Positions 24,016-32,216 of a DNA stretch of 34,301 nt are shown here, one piece after another. The first letter of the stretch is position 1. Each line of letters starts with the position of its first letter. This DNA comes from an uncultured Spirochaeta sp. (GTDB lineage Bacteria; Spirochaetota; Spirochaetia; DSM-27196; Alkalispirochaetaceae). The translations under genes and the position numbers were made by a program. The notes under the pieces are model-generated. The model had not been told where the DNA came from. It did no database searches and saw nothing but the letters and a program-made list of their open reading frames with translations. The stretch lies in contig CAJWEZ010000048.1 in assembly GCA_913030605.1 (NCBI GenBank), forward strand, positions 1 to 34,301, given 5' to 3'.

Positions 24016-24044
24016 ATTATACCACCGGCGCGGGCGCGTTCGAA
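24016..24044 (-). promoter_or_regulatory. Promoter for the small ORF and MFS transporter
   Basis: On the minus strand TTCGAA (24044-24039), a 17-nt spacer and the perfect -10 TATAAT (24021-24016) lie between the cyclase stop codon and the small ORF. The -35 is weak. Confidence 0.6.
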
Positions 24045-24075
24045 AGATACGAGACGCGGTGGCTGTCCGTCGCCG

Positions 24076-26784
24076 TCACTTGCTCGTCAGATTGAACACC
24101 CCGTCCCAGTTGGCCGGCGGCGGTTCCTTCTGAAACTTCGCACAACGGTCGAAGTACGTCCTGCTCGGTCCGTCGTCGGGGAACTCGCGGTTCAGTCGTG
24201 AGAACACGCCACCGGCCTCGCCGAACTCGCGGCCCTCGAAGAGTTCCAGTCCGTCGTGAAACTCGTCCAGCAGTTGCCGCGTCTCATCCGGGAGCAGTTC
24301 GATTTCGTCAACGATTTCGTACAGCCGCACCGGTTCGCTCACACCGACCACGCGGACCCGGTCGAGGCGGCGTGCGGCGAAGTTCTCGTCGGTGTCGCGG
24401 TAGGTGAGTTCGCTGGCGAGAATCCAGGTCCCGTACTGCTTGTTCACGCCTTCCAGGCGCGCCGCGAGGTTCACCGAGTGACCCATGATCGTATAGTCCA
24501 TTCGGTTGATCGTCCCCATGTTGCCGACGACCATTTCCCCGGTGTTGATTCCGATCCGCGTCGCCAGCGGGTGTGGCGAGAGGTTCTCGCTCTGGAAGTG
24601 CTCGTTCAGGTAGCGTTCGATTTTCTTCATGCGAACCGCCGCCTGGCACGCCCGGGACGCGTGGTCCTGGTAGGGCACCGGGGCACCGAAGAAACTGATG
24701 ATCGCGTCGCCCTCGTATTTGTCGATCGTGCCGCGCAACTGGAGGATGATGTCGCTCATCTCCGACAGATAACGGTTGAGGAGCTTGACCAGTTCCTCCG
24801 GGTCGAGGCTCTCGGAGATCGACGAGAAGCCCTTCACGTCGGTGAACATCGCCGTGAGCTCGCGCTTCTCGCCGCCGAGCCGCAAACGCGTGGGATCGTC
24901 GAGGATCTCGTTGATCACGTCGGTGCTCAGGTAGTGGTTGAACGCGTTGCGGATGTAGTTCTTCTCACGGGCCACCTCGATGTACTTGAGCACGCTCTGT
25001 CCGATCGCAGCCAGAAGGATCGTGAGGACCGGCGTGATGATCGGCAGGAAGAGGCGCGCGCCGATCATGAGACCGGCGGACCCGGCCACCACCACCGCGG
25101 CACCGGCGAAGCCCAGCCCGAGCGTGGTATTTGCCGACCGCGGGCGACTGATGAATACGAAGATCGCTGTGAAGACGAAAGCCACGACGATGCTGATCCA
25201 CAGCGGCATCTCGTCGATGAACTTCCCGGTGAGGATCGTGTTCACTACGGCGCCGTGGGTTCCGGTGTTGGCATACTCGTTCTCGAAGGGATTCACGCCG
25301 ATATCGGTGGTCCCCGTGCCGGTGTACCCGATGATCACGAAGGAATCCGGGACCTGTTCGGCGAGGATGGCGCGCGTTTCCATGAGACTGTCGTACACGG
25401 TTCGCGTGGAGTCGAACACATCCGGTATCTCCGTCTGCAGGTCGGTGAAGAGCGACTGCATGTCCGACGACAGGTTCGGGTCCTCCAGGGCGGAATTGAT
25501 GTCGGCGAGGATCAGGTCCTCCGCCTGCCCGTCCAGAAACGCACCCACCTCATTCAGGAAATACTCGTGAATATCCGGCAGTTCCGCGAGGGATGCTCCG
25601 TCGGCACCGGACATGACGTCGTTGACCAGTCCCTGGGCGTAGTCCCACGCCTGCAAAAGGTTGCGGTCGCCGTCGTGATACTGCAGGTACCCGGAGTCAT
25701 CCATGATACCGAGGTTGTAGGCCAGGTCCTCCAGGAGCTGCTGATAGTACACCAGTTCGAAATAGGACAGGTGGCGGAAACTGTCGGCGTAGCTCTCCTT
25801 GGGCCAGTTGAGCAGGAGCGTCCCGTCCGCCGCCAGAGGGATGCGGATCGTTTCCGGCTCGTCGCTGCCGGGGCGCACGGCGCCATCCAGCACGATCCGC
25901 TCCCGGGACACGCGCACCTCCGGCGATCCCATCCAGTCGAGGAGCGGCGCGAATACCAGCTGTCCGAACCATTCGTCCTCGTAGCGTCTCAACAGCTCGA
26001 TCCGGCGGCGCGTTCCGTCCTCGTCGATGACGACGTTGGGAAATCCGGCTCCGCGACCGCCACCCAGGATCGGCTCGATCGCCGGGCGCAGTCCCTGGGC
26101 CTCCATGACCAGGTCGCTCTCGCCGCTCACGTTCCCGAGCGCCACGTTCTGCATGGCGAAATCGATGCGTTCCTGCGGGAATTCGGGGTCGTGATCGGGG
26201 AGCAGGTTGACGGTAAACCAGGCGTTGCCGTTGGCGCGGGCTGCGTTTCCGAGAATCGTGTCGTTGTTGCGCACCACGTCCTGGACCCGATTGAGGAGCT
26301 GGCTCTGCGACTGGTTCGCCAGGTCCTGTAGATCGCTGAAGAAGTCCGGGGCGTCCTGCGGGGGGATCTGTCCGGCGGCGATCGCGTCGAGGAGACTGCC
26401 GATGCTGCCGGTCAGGTCGTTGAACTCACGGTCAAACGCTGAGGGGATCTGGTTGCGGAGTACCTGGCCGTCGACCGCCAGGGGCGACGCGTCGACGTAC
26501 TCGATATCGAAGACCACCGGGCCGGCGCCGAACTCCGAGAGTGTGACGAGCCCCCGCGCCATCGTGTCGCGGGACCAGGGCCACACCCCGACGCGGGCGA
26601 TCGCAAGGTCGTCCACGTCCAGGAAGAGGATCTCCTCCCGCTGTTCCACGTCGGGCTTCAGGTGAAGCCACGCGTCGTAGACCTGGTGTTCAGCCTGAGT
26701 GAACACTCCGAGGACCTCGAGGGTGCTGAACAGCACCAAAAGGATCGCCGGAAGAACCCAGACCACAAAGCGTTTGATATTCAT
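24076..26784 (-). CDS. CHASE2-domain class III adenylate cyclase
   Basis: The 902-aa membrane protein has an N-terminal transmembrane helix (7-27) and an extracytoplasmic CHASE2 sensor (about 30-520). Three more helices follow (about 527-546, 553-574, 577-597), then a cytoplasmic class III cyclase domain (about 640-830). Metal-binding Asp649 (FTDVKGF) and Asp693 (YEGD) are present. K689 and D763 occupy the purine-selecting positions and fit ATP, so it should make cAMP. N772 and R776 (VNLAARLE) complete the active site. Two helical insertions enlarge CHASE2: about 110-190, and a Gln/Asp/Leu-rich segment at about 343-478. The C-terminal about 70 residues look like a single TPR-like helical hairpin. 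It is divergent from the FecR operon, with overlapping promoters. TATAGT (26801-26796, minus strand) lies 11 nt before the ATG. Confidence 0.93.
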   Translation of the reverse strand: MNIKRFVVWVLPAILLVLFSTLEVLGVFTQAEHQVYDAWLHLKPDVEQREEILFLDVDDLAIARVGVWPWSRDTMARGLVTLSEFGAGPVVFDIEYVDASPLAVDGQVLRNQIPSAFDREFNDLTGSIGSLLDAIAAGQIPPQDAPDFFSDLQDLANQSQSQLLNRVQDVVRNNDTILGNAARANGNAWFTVNLLPDHDPEFPQERIDFAMQNVALGNVSGESDLVMEAQGLRPAIEPILGGGRGAGFPNVVIDEDGTRRRIELLRRYEDEWFGQLVFAPLLDWMGSPEVRVSRERIVLDGAVRPGSDEPETIRIPLAADGTLLLNWPKESYADSFRHLSYFELVYYQQLLEDLAYNLGIMDDSGYLQYHDGDRNLLQAWDYAQGLVNDVMSGADGASLAELPDIHEYFLNEVGAFLDGQAEDLILADINSALEDPNLSSDMQSLFTDLQTEIPDVFDSTRTVYDSLMETRAILAEQVPDSFVIIGYTGTGTTDIGVNPFENEYANTGTHGAVVNTILTGKFIDEMPLWISIVVAFVFTAIFVFISRPRSANTTLGLGFAGAAVVVAGSAGLMIGARLFLPIITPVLTILLAAIGQSVLKYIEVAREKNYIRNAFNHYLSTDVINEILDDPTRLRLGGEKRELTAMFTDVKGFSSISESLDPEELVKLLNRYLSEMSDIILQLRGTIDKYEGDAIISFFGAPVPYQDHASRACQAAVRMKKIERYLNEHFQSENLSPHPLATRIGINTGEMVVGNMGTINRMDYTIMGHSVNLAARLEGVNKQYGTWILASELTYRDTDENFAARRLDRVRVVGVSEPVRLYEIVDEIELLPDETRQLLDEFHDGLELFEGREFGEAGGVFSRLNREFPDDGPSRTYFDRCAKFQKEPPPANWDGVFNLTSK

Positions 26785-26803
26785 AGTTGTCCGAAACTAT
26801 AAT
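26774..26803. promoter_or_regulatory. Overlapping divergent promoters of the cyclase gene and the FecR operon
   Basis: On the plus strand TTGATA (26774-26779), an 18-nt spacer and a perfect TATAAT (26798-26803) form a strong promoter for the exported-protein operon. On the minus strand TATAGT (26801-26796) serves the cyclase gene with a weak TGGAAC -35. The two -10 elements share 4 bp, so RNA polymerase cannot occupy both at once. The plus-strand -35 overlaps the cyclase start codon region. Confidence 0.7.
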
Positions 26804-26837
26804 GAATAAAATACGGGCGTTCCAGGAGATGACGAAA

Positions 26838-27302
26838 ATGGCAGACCTACGACGGCGAGCGATCCTTCTCGGCGTGCTGTTGGTGGGCGGGAGCGTGCTT
26901 CTCGCCGCACAGTCCAACGAACGGATCGACCAGCTGCTGACCCAGGATCCCGCTCAACTCGGACACACCGCCTATCTGGTGCTGTCGGCGGCGGGTACAA
27001 TCGACGAGGACGTGAGTCCGGCTGAGGCGGTGGCGGCGGCGAAGGACGCCGGTCTGCTGCCGGCGGGTGCCCGGGTGGATACCCCGACGCGCTTTGGCGA
27101 TTTCGCCTACCTGCTCACGGGCTCTTTCGGCGTTCCCGGGGGCGTCATGTACCGGCTGGTGCCGGGACCGCGATACGCCGCCCGGGAGGTGGTGTTTCAG
27201 GGCTGGTCGCGAACGCGTCGTTCCGCCGGGGAGATCATTTCCGGAGATGTGGTCGCCCGGGTACTGAGTGTGTATCTGAACGAGGAAGGGGGCGAGCGAT
27301 GA
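26838..27302 (+). CDS. Small secreted protein, first gene of the FecR operon
   Basis: The 154-aa protein has a signal peptide (MADLRRRAILLGVLLVGGSVLLAAQ, cleavage near residue 24). The mature part holds ERIDQLLTQDPAQLGHTAYLVLSAAG, an Ala-rich helix and a Gly/Tyr-rich end (LLTGSFGVPGGVMYRLVPG). I do not recognise a family. The start is the ATG at 26838, 9 nt after AGGAG (26824-26828). Earlier in-frame starts at 26802 and 26787 overlap or precede the -10 and so would not be transcribed. The stop overlaps the next start codon (ATGA), indicating coupling. A periplasmic role with the following beta-barrel protein is inferred. Confidence 0.75.
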   Translation: MADLRRRAILLGVLLVGGSVLLAAQSNERIDQLLTQDPAQLGHTAYLVLSAAGTIDEDVSPAEAVAAAKDAGLLPAGARVDTPTRFGDFAYLLTGSFGVPGGVMYRLVPGPRYAAREVVFQGWSRTRRSAGEIISGDVVARVLSVYLNEEGGER

Positions 27303-28699
27303 ATCGCCTGCACGCAGTATGGGGACTCGCCTTCGCCCTGGTGATCGCGTTTTCCGTGGGCGCGGAACCGGCGGCGGACTGGGGCGGCAGCCTCACCACC
27401 AGCAGTTCCGTTCAGTCGGTTCCCGATGGTTCCGACGATGATGCCTTCGTCAACAGCGAGCGGCTGGTCCTGTATCTCACCGCGCCGCTTGGGAGCTCCT
27501 GGGAGCTTGTGGCGCAGGGCACCGCCCGCTTCGACACCTCTCCGTTGTTCGCGGCGGACGTGGAAAAGTTCTACTTCCAGAACACGATCGATTTCGCCGA
27601 CCAGACGGCCGAGCGTGAGGTGCAGCAGCCCGGCGGACTGTTGCAGTTCGTGAGCAGGACGGGGCGCTTCAGCCTGTCGGAACCCACCGGTCTGGTCCTG
27701 CGGCAGGCGGTTGACGGTGTCGATGTGACCGTATCCGGCCAGCGAAGCCGCATCGACCTGGGCGCGGGATACGCCGGCCTGGTCAACAAGGAGTTTTCCG
27801 CGCTGTCGATGAGTCTCCAGGATTCCGCCGACGCCGAGGATGGCGACGTGTACTTCGGACCGCCCCGGCTTCTCGGCCGCGGGACCCTGGCGCTTCCCGG
27901 TCTGGTAGCCAGGCAGAACCTGACCCTGGCGTTCGCCTTTCAGCAGGATCTGCGGGATCCGGATTCGGTCGTGCAGGACGGAACGGACTCCGCCGACGTG
28001 GCCACACCCGGTGGTCTTATCGACACGCAGTACGCAATCGCCCGGGTCGACGGTCCCATCCCCGGCGTGGGAACGCTGTTCTACTCGCTGACCTACGTGT
28101 TCAACAGTGGCCGCGTCATGGGCCTCCTGGACGATCCCGCCGCCAACAGCGGAAGCAGCTACCAGTACAGCCCGATTCGCGCGCACCTGGTGCGCGGCGA
28201 CGTGCAGTACTTCCTGCCGGAGTTCTTTTCCGCCGCCGCCTCCGCCGCGGTCACCTACAGCAGCGGTGACGACGACTATCAGGCGTTCACGGAAGGCAAC
28301 ACCGACGGAAACGCCACGATGTTCACCGCCGCGACGCCGTCTTCACAGGGCGCCGTATTCGGCCTGCAAAGTGGAAACAGCACCGTCGCCGAGGTATCTT
28401 GGTCGATGAAGCCCTTCTCGGGTTCGAGTGGTCTCACCGAGAGTCTGCTGGCCCGGGCGGTGCTGTACAGCTTTTTCCGTTCTGCCGGTTCCGGACCGGT
28501 TTCGGTGTCCGATGTGGACGCCGCAACCAGCGGGGCGTACCTGGGAAGCGAGGTTGATCTCGACTTCAGGTGGCGCCCCTTCAGCGACCTCGGAGTCGGC
28601 CTTACCTCCGGCTTCCTGTTTGCCAATAGCGACGTCATGCTGGACAGCGCCAACAGCGTGGACTACGTGTTGCGCCTGAACGCGTCGCTGAGTTTCTGA
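27299..28699 (+). CDS. Predicted outer-membrane beta-barrel protein
   Basis: The 466-aa protein has a signal peptide (hydrophobic stretch about 5-22, cleavage near AEP) followed by alternating beta-strand sequence rich in Gly, Ser, Asp and aromatic residues. It ends in a hydrophobic strand with terminal Phe (LRLNASLSF), the usual sorting signal for BAM-assembled barrels. No named porin family is recognised. It is coupled to the preceding gene by a 4-bp ATGA overlap and followed by a FecR gene 25 bp later. It may be the outer-membrane partner of the FecR/CHASE2 signalling genes, which is inference. Confidence 0.72.
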   Translation: MNRLHAVWGLAFALVIAFSVGAEPAADWGGSLTTSSSVQSVPDGSDDDAFVNSERLVLYLTAPLGSSWELVAQGTARFDTSPLFAADVEKFYFQNTIDFADQTAEREVQQPGGLLQFVSRTGRFSLSEPTGLVLRQAVDGVDVTVSGQRSRIDLGAGYAGLVNKEFSALSMSLQDSADAEDGDVYFGPPRLLGRGTLALPGLVARQNLTLAFAFQQDLRDPDSVVQDGTDSADVATPGGLIDTQYAIARVDGPIPGVGTLFYSLTYVFNSGRVMGLLDDPAANSGSSYQYSPIRAHLVRGDVQYFLPEFFSAAASAAVTYSSGDDDYQAFTEGNTDGNATMFTAATPSSQGAVFGLQSGNSTVAEVSWSMKPFSGSSGLTESLLARAVLYSFFRSAGSGPVSVSDVDAATSGAYLGSEVDLDFRWRPFSDLGVGLTSGFLFANSDVMLDSANSVDYVLRLNASLSF

Positions 28700-28724
28700 T
28701 CGAGGATTTTTGAGGAGGATTGCC

Positions 28725-29408
28725 ATGAAGAAGGGCATCGTTACCGTCCTGCTGCTCCTGGTGGCCGCCACCGGCGTGTGGGCACAGGCGGAGTTCACCG
28801 AGGTCAACGGCAAGGTCGAGATCCGTCCGGCCGCCGGTGGTGCGTGGTCCCCCGCGGAAGTCGGTATGACGATCGGCCGCGACACCATGATCTCCACCGG
28901 ATTCAACGCCTCCGCGGCCCTGCGGCTGGGAGCGTCCACCGTGGAAGTGGAGCAGCTGACCCGCATGGTGTTCGAGGAAATCGTCGAACAGAGTGACAGC
29001 GTCCAGACCCGGCTCAATCTAAACGTCGGGCGCATGAGCGCCCAGGTGCGGTCCACAGACGGGCGATCGCAGGACTTCCGCGTTCGCAGCCCGGTCTCGA
29101 CCGCTGCGGTCCGCGGCACGGACTTCAGTTTCGACGGTGAACAACTGCAGGTGAGCGAGGGCGAGGTCGCCTTTGTGAACAACTACGGCCAGCAGCGTTC
29201 CGTGGGCGCCGGCGAGCGCAGCCAGACCACCGGCGAACCGGGGTCTCCGAGCAATCCCGCCGATGAGGCCAACGATGACACGTCCACGGATATCGCGCCG
29301 ATCGGCGCCGGAAGCGATGACGAGGGGTCCGGCACCGGAACCGGTATCGTCACCGTGCCGCCGGGACCGCGGGCAACCCGCGGGTCCGTGCTGATCCAGA
29401 TCCAGTGA
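28725..29408 (+). CDS. FecR-domain periplasmic protein
   Basis: The 227-aa protein has a signal peptide (cleavage after VWA, residue 20) and a FecR domain at about 45-165. The domain has a sequence ending RSPVSTAAVRGTDFSFDGEQLQVSEGEV, the usual FecR core, with VGAGER near 160. The C-terminal about 60 residues are a low-complexity Asp/Gly/Ser-rich tail. FecR domains pass outer-membrane or periplasmic signals inward. Here there is no sigma factor or TonB receptor, but a CHASE2 cyclase is divergent from the operon. The ATG at 28725 is 6 nt after GAGGAGG (28712-28718). A strong ribosome site suggests high expression. Confidence 0.9.
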   Translation: MKKGIVTVLLLLVAATGVWAQAEFTEVNGKVEIRPAAGGAWSPAEVGMTIGRDTMISTGFNASAALRLGASTVEVEQLTRMVFEEIVEQSDSVQTRLNLNVGRMSAQVRSTDGRSQDFRVRSPVSTAAVRGTDFSFDGEQLQVSEGEVAFVNNYGQQRSVGAGERSQTTGEPGSPSNPADEANDDTSTDIAPIGAGSDDEGSGTGTGIVTVPPGPRATRGSVLIQIQ

Positions 29409-29418
29409 GGAGGATGAG

Positions 29419-30942
29419 ATGAAACTCCGACGAATAATCCAGATAGGCGCCGCGCTCGCGGCGGTTCTATTCCTGGCCGGGTGTATCCTCCAGCCCAGCG
29501 AGGACGCCACCGGTACCATTTCGCTGGCGGTATCGGCCCCCGACGCGGGAATCAGCGCCAGTGCCCTGAATATCGGTGACCAGACCGGTGTCGATCCGTC
29601 CACGGCGAACGTGGCGCGGTTGTGGATGTATGCCAACGGCGGCGAGTATCGCCTGGCGCCGACCAGCGCCGACGCATCCTCCAGTCGCAACTACGTGGAA
29701 GCCAGCCTCGACAGTGGCACCGGACAGATCACGATCGACGGCATTCCCGCCGGTGACGGCTACTCGGTCGTTGTGGTCCTCGGCCGCAAGGTGAACGACG
29801 TATTCGTCCCCATGGCCTACGCCAGGAGCGGTCGGTTCGCCGTGAACGCGGGTCTGGAGACGGTCGTCAGCCCGAGCAAGGTCGCTCTGGTGGGCGACAC
29901 GGACTCACCGCTGTCATCAGCGTCCTTCAGTCTGATCGGTGAGAACTTGAACTCGGTGCTGGTTTCCGGTGGCATGCCGGTTACCGCCTCTTCCACGAAG
30001 GTTTGGACCAATGGCTCCGAGCTCAGTCTTGGGAATCTCAGTCCCTCTCCGTCGCGCGTGTATTCGGTGTCCGTCGGTGACTCCGGCTACTTTGTGAACA
30101 CCGACAAAGGAATTGCGTGGAGCAGCGATGGTGGGCTGTACACGACCTCGAACACAGCCGGCATCACCGACGTTACCTACTCCAGTTCGTTCTTCCTTTC
30201 TGATACAAGTGACCGAGTTGTGTTTTACCAGCGCCTCGGCGGCTTGGGTGGCGTGGTTTTCAACAGTGAAAGCTTGCCCGCTGCCGCCGACTGGCAGGAC
30301 TTCGGGCCCGACGACCTGCAGGATCTGGTTGATCCCGACGCAAGTCCGGTGCGGGCGATGGCCAGCGGAACCCAGAAGGGGTTCTTTGCCACCGCGGCGC
30401 TGGACAACTTCATGGTGACCAGGACGCTGTTCGATTCGGACAGTGATATCGAGGCGGCCGACCTGATCAGCGGCGAGGCGGAGGGCGTCACGTTCTTCAA
30501 CGTGCCGTACCCGGGCACCACGCGCCCGATGCGCATCGACGAGATGGCGGTCGTGACGGTGAACTCCACCGAGTATCTGGCGATCGGGACGCCGCGCGGC
30601 GCGTTTGTCTTCCCCGTCAGCACGATCGGCAGCAGCGATTCCTCACTCTTCGATTCCACCCGCAATCTGGTGAACAGCAACGCCGCGAGCTTCCGCTCGC
30701 TGATCCGGGACGAACCGGTGGCGGCGCTGAACTCCGAAGGCGGATGGCTGGCGATCGCGACATCTGAGTCGGTGACGCTGTTGAACATGACCAACGGCAT
30801 CCCGACGTCCCGGGAGGACGCGACGCTGATTCTGCCGCGCCGGGGCGTGACGCTCGGACAGACCACGGGCCTTGCGATCGACACGGCGTCGGGTACGCTC
30901 TACATCGCCGGGACCGAGGGAATCAGCGCGGTGAAGAAGTGA
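29419..30942 (+). CDS. Large lipoprotein, beta-propeller-like
   Basis: The 507-aa protein has a lipoprotein signal with lipobox LAGC (Cys22) and a GAGGAGG ribosome site before the ATG. The mature part is Ser/Thr/Asp-rich beta sequence. Segments such as GYFVNTDKGIAWSSDGGLYT, AVVTVNSTEYLAIGTPRGAFVFP, LNSEGGWLAIATSESVTLLN and LAIDTASGTLYIAGTEGI recur in a way that suggests propeller blades; repeat number is uncertain. G+C is lower (about 50-58%) over 29930-30250 than in neighbours. It is the last gene of the operon and is followed by a bidirectional terminator. Possible roles are a surface sensor or ligand-binding partner; no family is recognised. Confidence 0.7.
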   Translation: MKLRRIIQIGAALAAVLFLAGCILQPSEDATGTISLAVSAPDAGISASALNIGDQTGVDPSTANVARLWMYANGGEYRLAPTSADASSSRNYVEASLDSGTGQITIDGIPAGDGYSVVVVLGRKVNDVFVPMAYARSGRFAVNAGLETVVSPSKVALVGDTDSPLSSASFSLIGENLNSVLVSGGMPVTASSTKVWTNGSELSLGNLSPSPSRVYSVSVGDSGYFVNTDKGIAWSSDGGLYTTSNTAGITDVTYSSSFFLSDTSDRVVFYQRLGGLGGVVFNSESLPAAADWQDFGPDDLQDLVDPDASPVRAMASGTQKGFFATAALDNFMVTRTLFDSDSDIEAADLISGEAEGVTFFNVPYPGTTRPMRIDEMAVVTVNSTEYLAIGTPRGAFVFPVSTIGSSDSSLFDSTRNLVNSNAASFRSLIRDEPVAALNSEGGWLAIATSESVTLLNMTNGIPTSREDATLILPRRGVTLGQTTGLAIDTASGTLYIAGTEGISAVKK

Positions 30943-31012
30943 ACCGGTAGGATGCAACCGGCGGCGGTCAGATTCCGCCGGCGATCCTGCCTGCAGTCAA
31001 CGATCGACGTAC

Positions 31013-31059
31013 ACACAAAAACGGCCGCTCCGGACTATCCGGGGCGGCCGTTCTTGTGT
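31013..31059. terminator. Bidirectional terminator hairpin
   Basis: A 13-bp G+C-rich stem pairs 31021-31033 with 31039-31051 (one G-U pair) around the 5-nt loop ACTAT. It extends outward with ACACAA/TTGTGT and one mismatch. It sits between the convergent FecR-operon lipoprotein gene and the next outer-membrane gene, and can stop transcription from either side. The U-tracts are short and interrupted. Confidence 0.82.
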
Positions 31060-31075
31060 TCGCCGGTTCGTTCGG

Positions 31076-32089
31076 TCAGATCTGGATTCGCATTCCGAGG
31101 ATCGCGCCCGGCGCCCGCGTTCCCACGGCGTAGTTGACGTGGGCGAAGAGGTTGAGGACCGCCAGCTTCATGTCGAATCCGGTGTTCAGCACGACGTTGA
31201 AGGCGTTGAAGTCCTGCTCCGAGTACGGCTGTGTGGCCGGCACGGTGGGGGCGGCCGCGACGCCGCCGGTGGTTACCGTGCCGCTGAAATCCGATATTCC
31301 CGCCTCGTAGTGCGAGCGCTGAAAGTACGCGGTCATGCCCAGGAAGGGGTAGGCGATCCTCAGAAACCGCGTCGATGCCCGCACGTCGAAGCCGAAGGAG
31401 TGGGTCGTGGTCCGAAAAACCGCATCGCCGTCGATCGCCAGCGTGTCGTTGTTGCTGTCGGACAGGGAGAGCGGATCGAGGGTGGACAGGTCGTACCCGA
31501 AGTCGATGCCGCTGTACACGTATCCGATTCCGGCGGAGAGGGCGGGTATGCCGCGGTCCCGGCGGACCAGAACGCGCCGTACCCGTGTTCCGATCGTGGT
31601 GATGCTCCCGGTCAGTGCGTCCTCACCGGAGAGGCCGGTGATCGCCTGGGGAACCACGCCGGCCTGCACCGAGACCTCGTAGCCGCCGGCGAGGCCTACG
31701 CCGTAGCCGACGCGCACGCTTGGATAGGGCGCGTACTTGTCGGTGATGTCGCGGACGCTGCTGTCATTGAGCCCCGCCTCGGTCAGGAGCGTGTCGAGCA
31801 GATAAAAGTTGTTCCAGTTGTAGGAACTCTCGTCCTGGGTGAACTCCAGCACCCCCGGCGCCACGGTCCCGCCGGCGGAAAACGACAGGTACATGTGGGG
31901 AAAGTCGCCGAGCTCCGCGCTTCCCAGGCCGTGATTGAGGATTGCCGCCGTCTGCAGGTTCGGTACGACATCCTGTCCCAGCTGTTCGAATACGATCTGA
32001 AGATCCGACGCGAGACCGCTCACCTGAGCCTGTGCCCCGGTGGCGATGACCACCGTCCCGATCAGCGCGATCAGTGTTCGTTTTTTCAT
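31076..32089 (-). CDS. Predicted outer-membrane beta-barrel protein
   Basis: The 337-aa protein has a signal peptide (MKKRTLIALIGTVVIATGAQA, cleavage after AQA) and Gly- and aromatic-rich beta sequence through the body. Strand-like segments include YPSVRVGYGVGLAGGYEVSV, ALSAGIGYVYSGIDFGYDL and AYPFLGMTAYFQRSHYEA. It ends GAILGMRIQI without a terminal Phe. The ATG has GGGGGA 9 nt upstream, with a promoter at 32122-32150. It resembles uncharacterised spirochaetal or Bacteroidetes-type barrel proteins; I cannot name a family. It converges on the FecR operon across the terminator. Confidence 0.7.
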   Translation of the reverse strand: MKKRTLIALIGTVVIATGAQAQVSGLASDLQIVFEQLGQDVVPNLQTAAILNHGLGSAELGDFPHMYLSFSAGGTVAPGVLEFTQDESSYNWNNFYLLDTLLTEAGLNDSSVRDITDKYAPYPSVRVGYGVGLAGGYEVSVQAGVVPQAITGLSGEDALTGSITTIGTRVRRVLVRRDRGIPALSAGIGYVYSGIDFGYDLSTLDPLSLSDSNNDTLAIDGDAVFRTTTHSFGFDVRASTRFLRIAYPFLGMTAYFQRSHYEAGISDFSGTVTTGGVAAAPTVPATQPYSEQDFNAFNVVLNTGFDMKLAVLNLFAHVNYAVGTRAPGAILGMRIQI

Positions 32090-32121
32090 AGCGTGATTCC
32101 CCCTCGAGGATTCCTCACCTA

Positions 32122-32150
32122 ATCATACGGGAATTGTGGCGCTTTTGCCA
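32122..32150 (-). promoter_or_regulatory. Promoter of the outer-membrane protein gene
   Basis: On the minus strand TGGCAA (32150-32145), a 17-nt spacer and TATGAT (32127-32122) lie upstream of a leader of about 25 nt that contains the ribosome site. A short inverted repeat GTGGC/GCCAC (32136-32140 with 32147-32151) overlaps the -35 region. Confidence 0.5.
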
Positions 32151-32171
32151 CGACCATTTTACCGCGGGCTC

Positions 32172-32200
32172 TTTACCGGCGGCGGTCTCTTCGGTATTCT
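32172..32200 (+). promoter_or_regulatory. Promoter of the chemoreceptor gene
   Basis: TTTACC (32172-32177), a 17-nt spacer and TATTCT (32195-32200) precede a short leader carrying GGGG 5 nt before the ATG at 32217. Confidence 0.5.
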
Positions 32201-32216
32201 ACGCAACGGGGTACAC

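Noticed and set aside
24256..26331. Antisense open frame of 691 codons opposite the cyclase
   Set aside because: It has no recognisable domain, is full of Arg/Val/His low-information sequence, and the cyclase frame is complete with catalytic residues.
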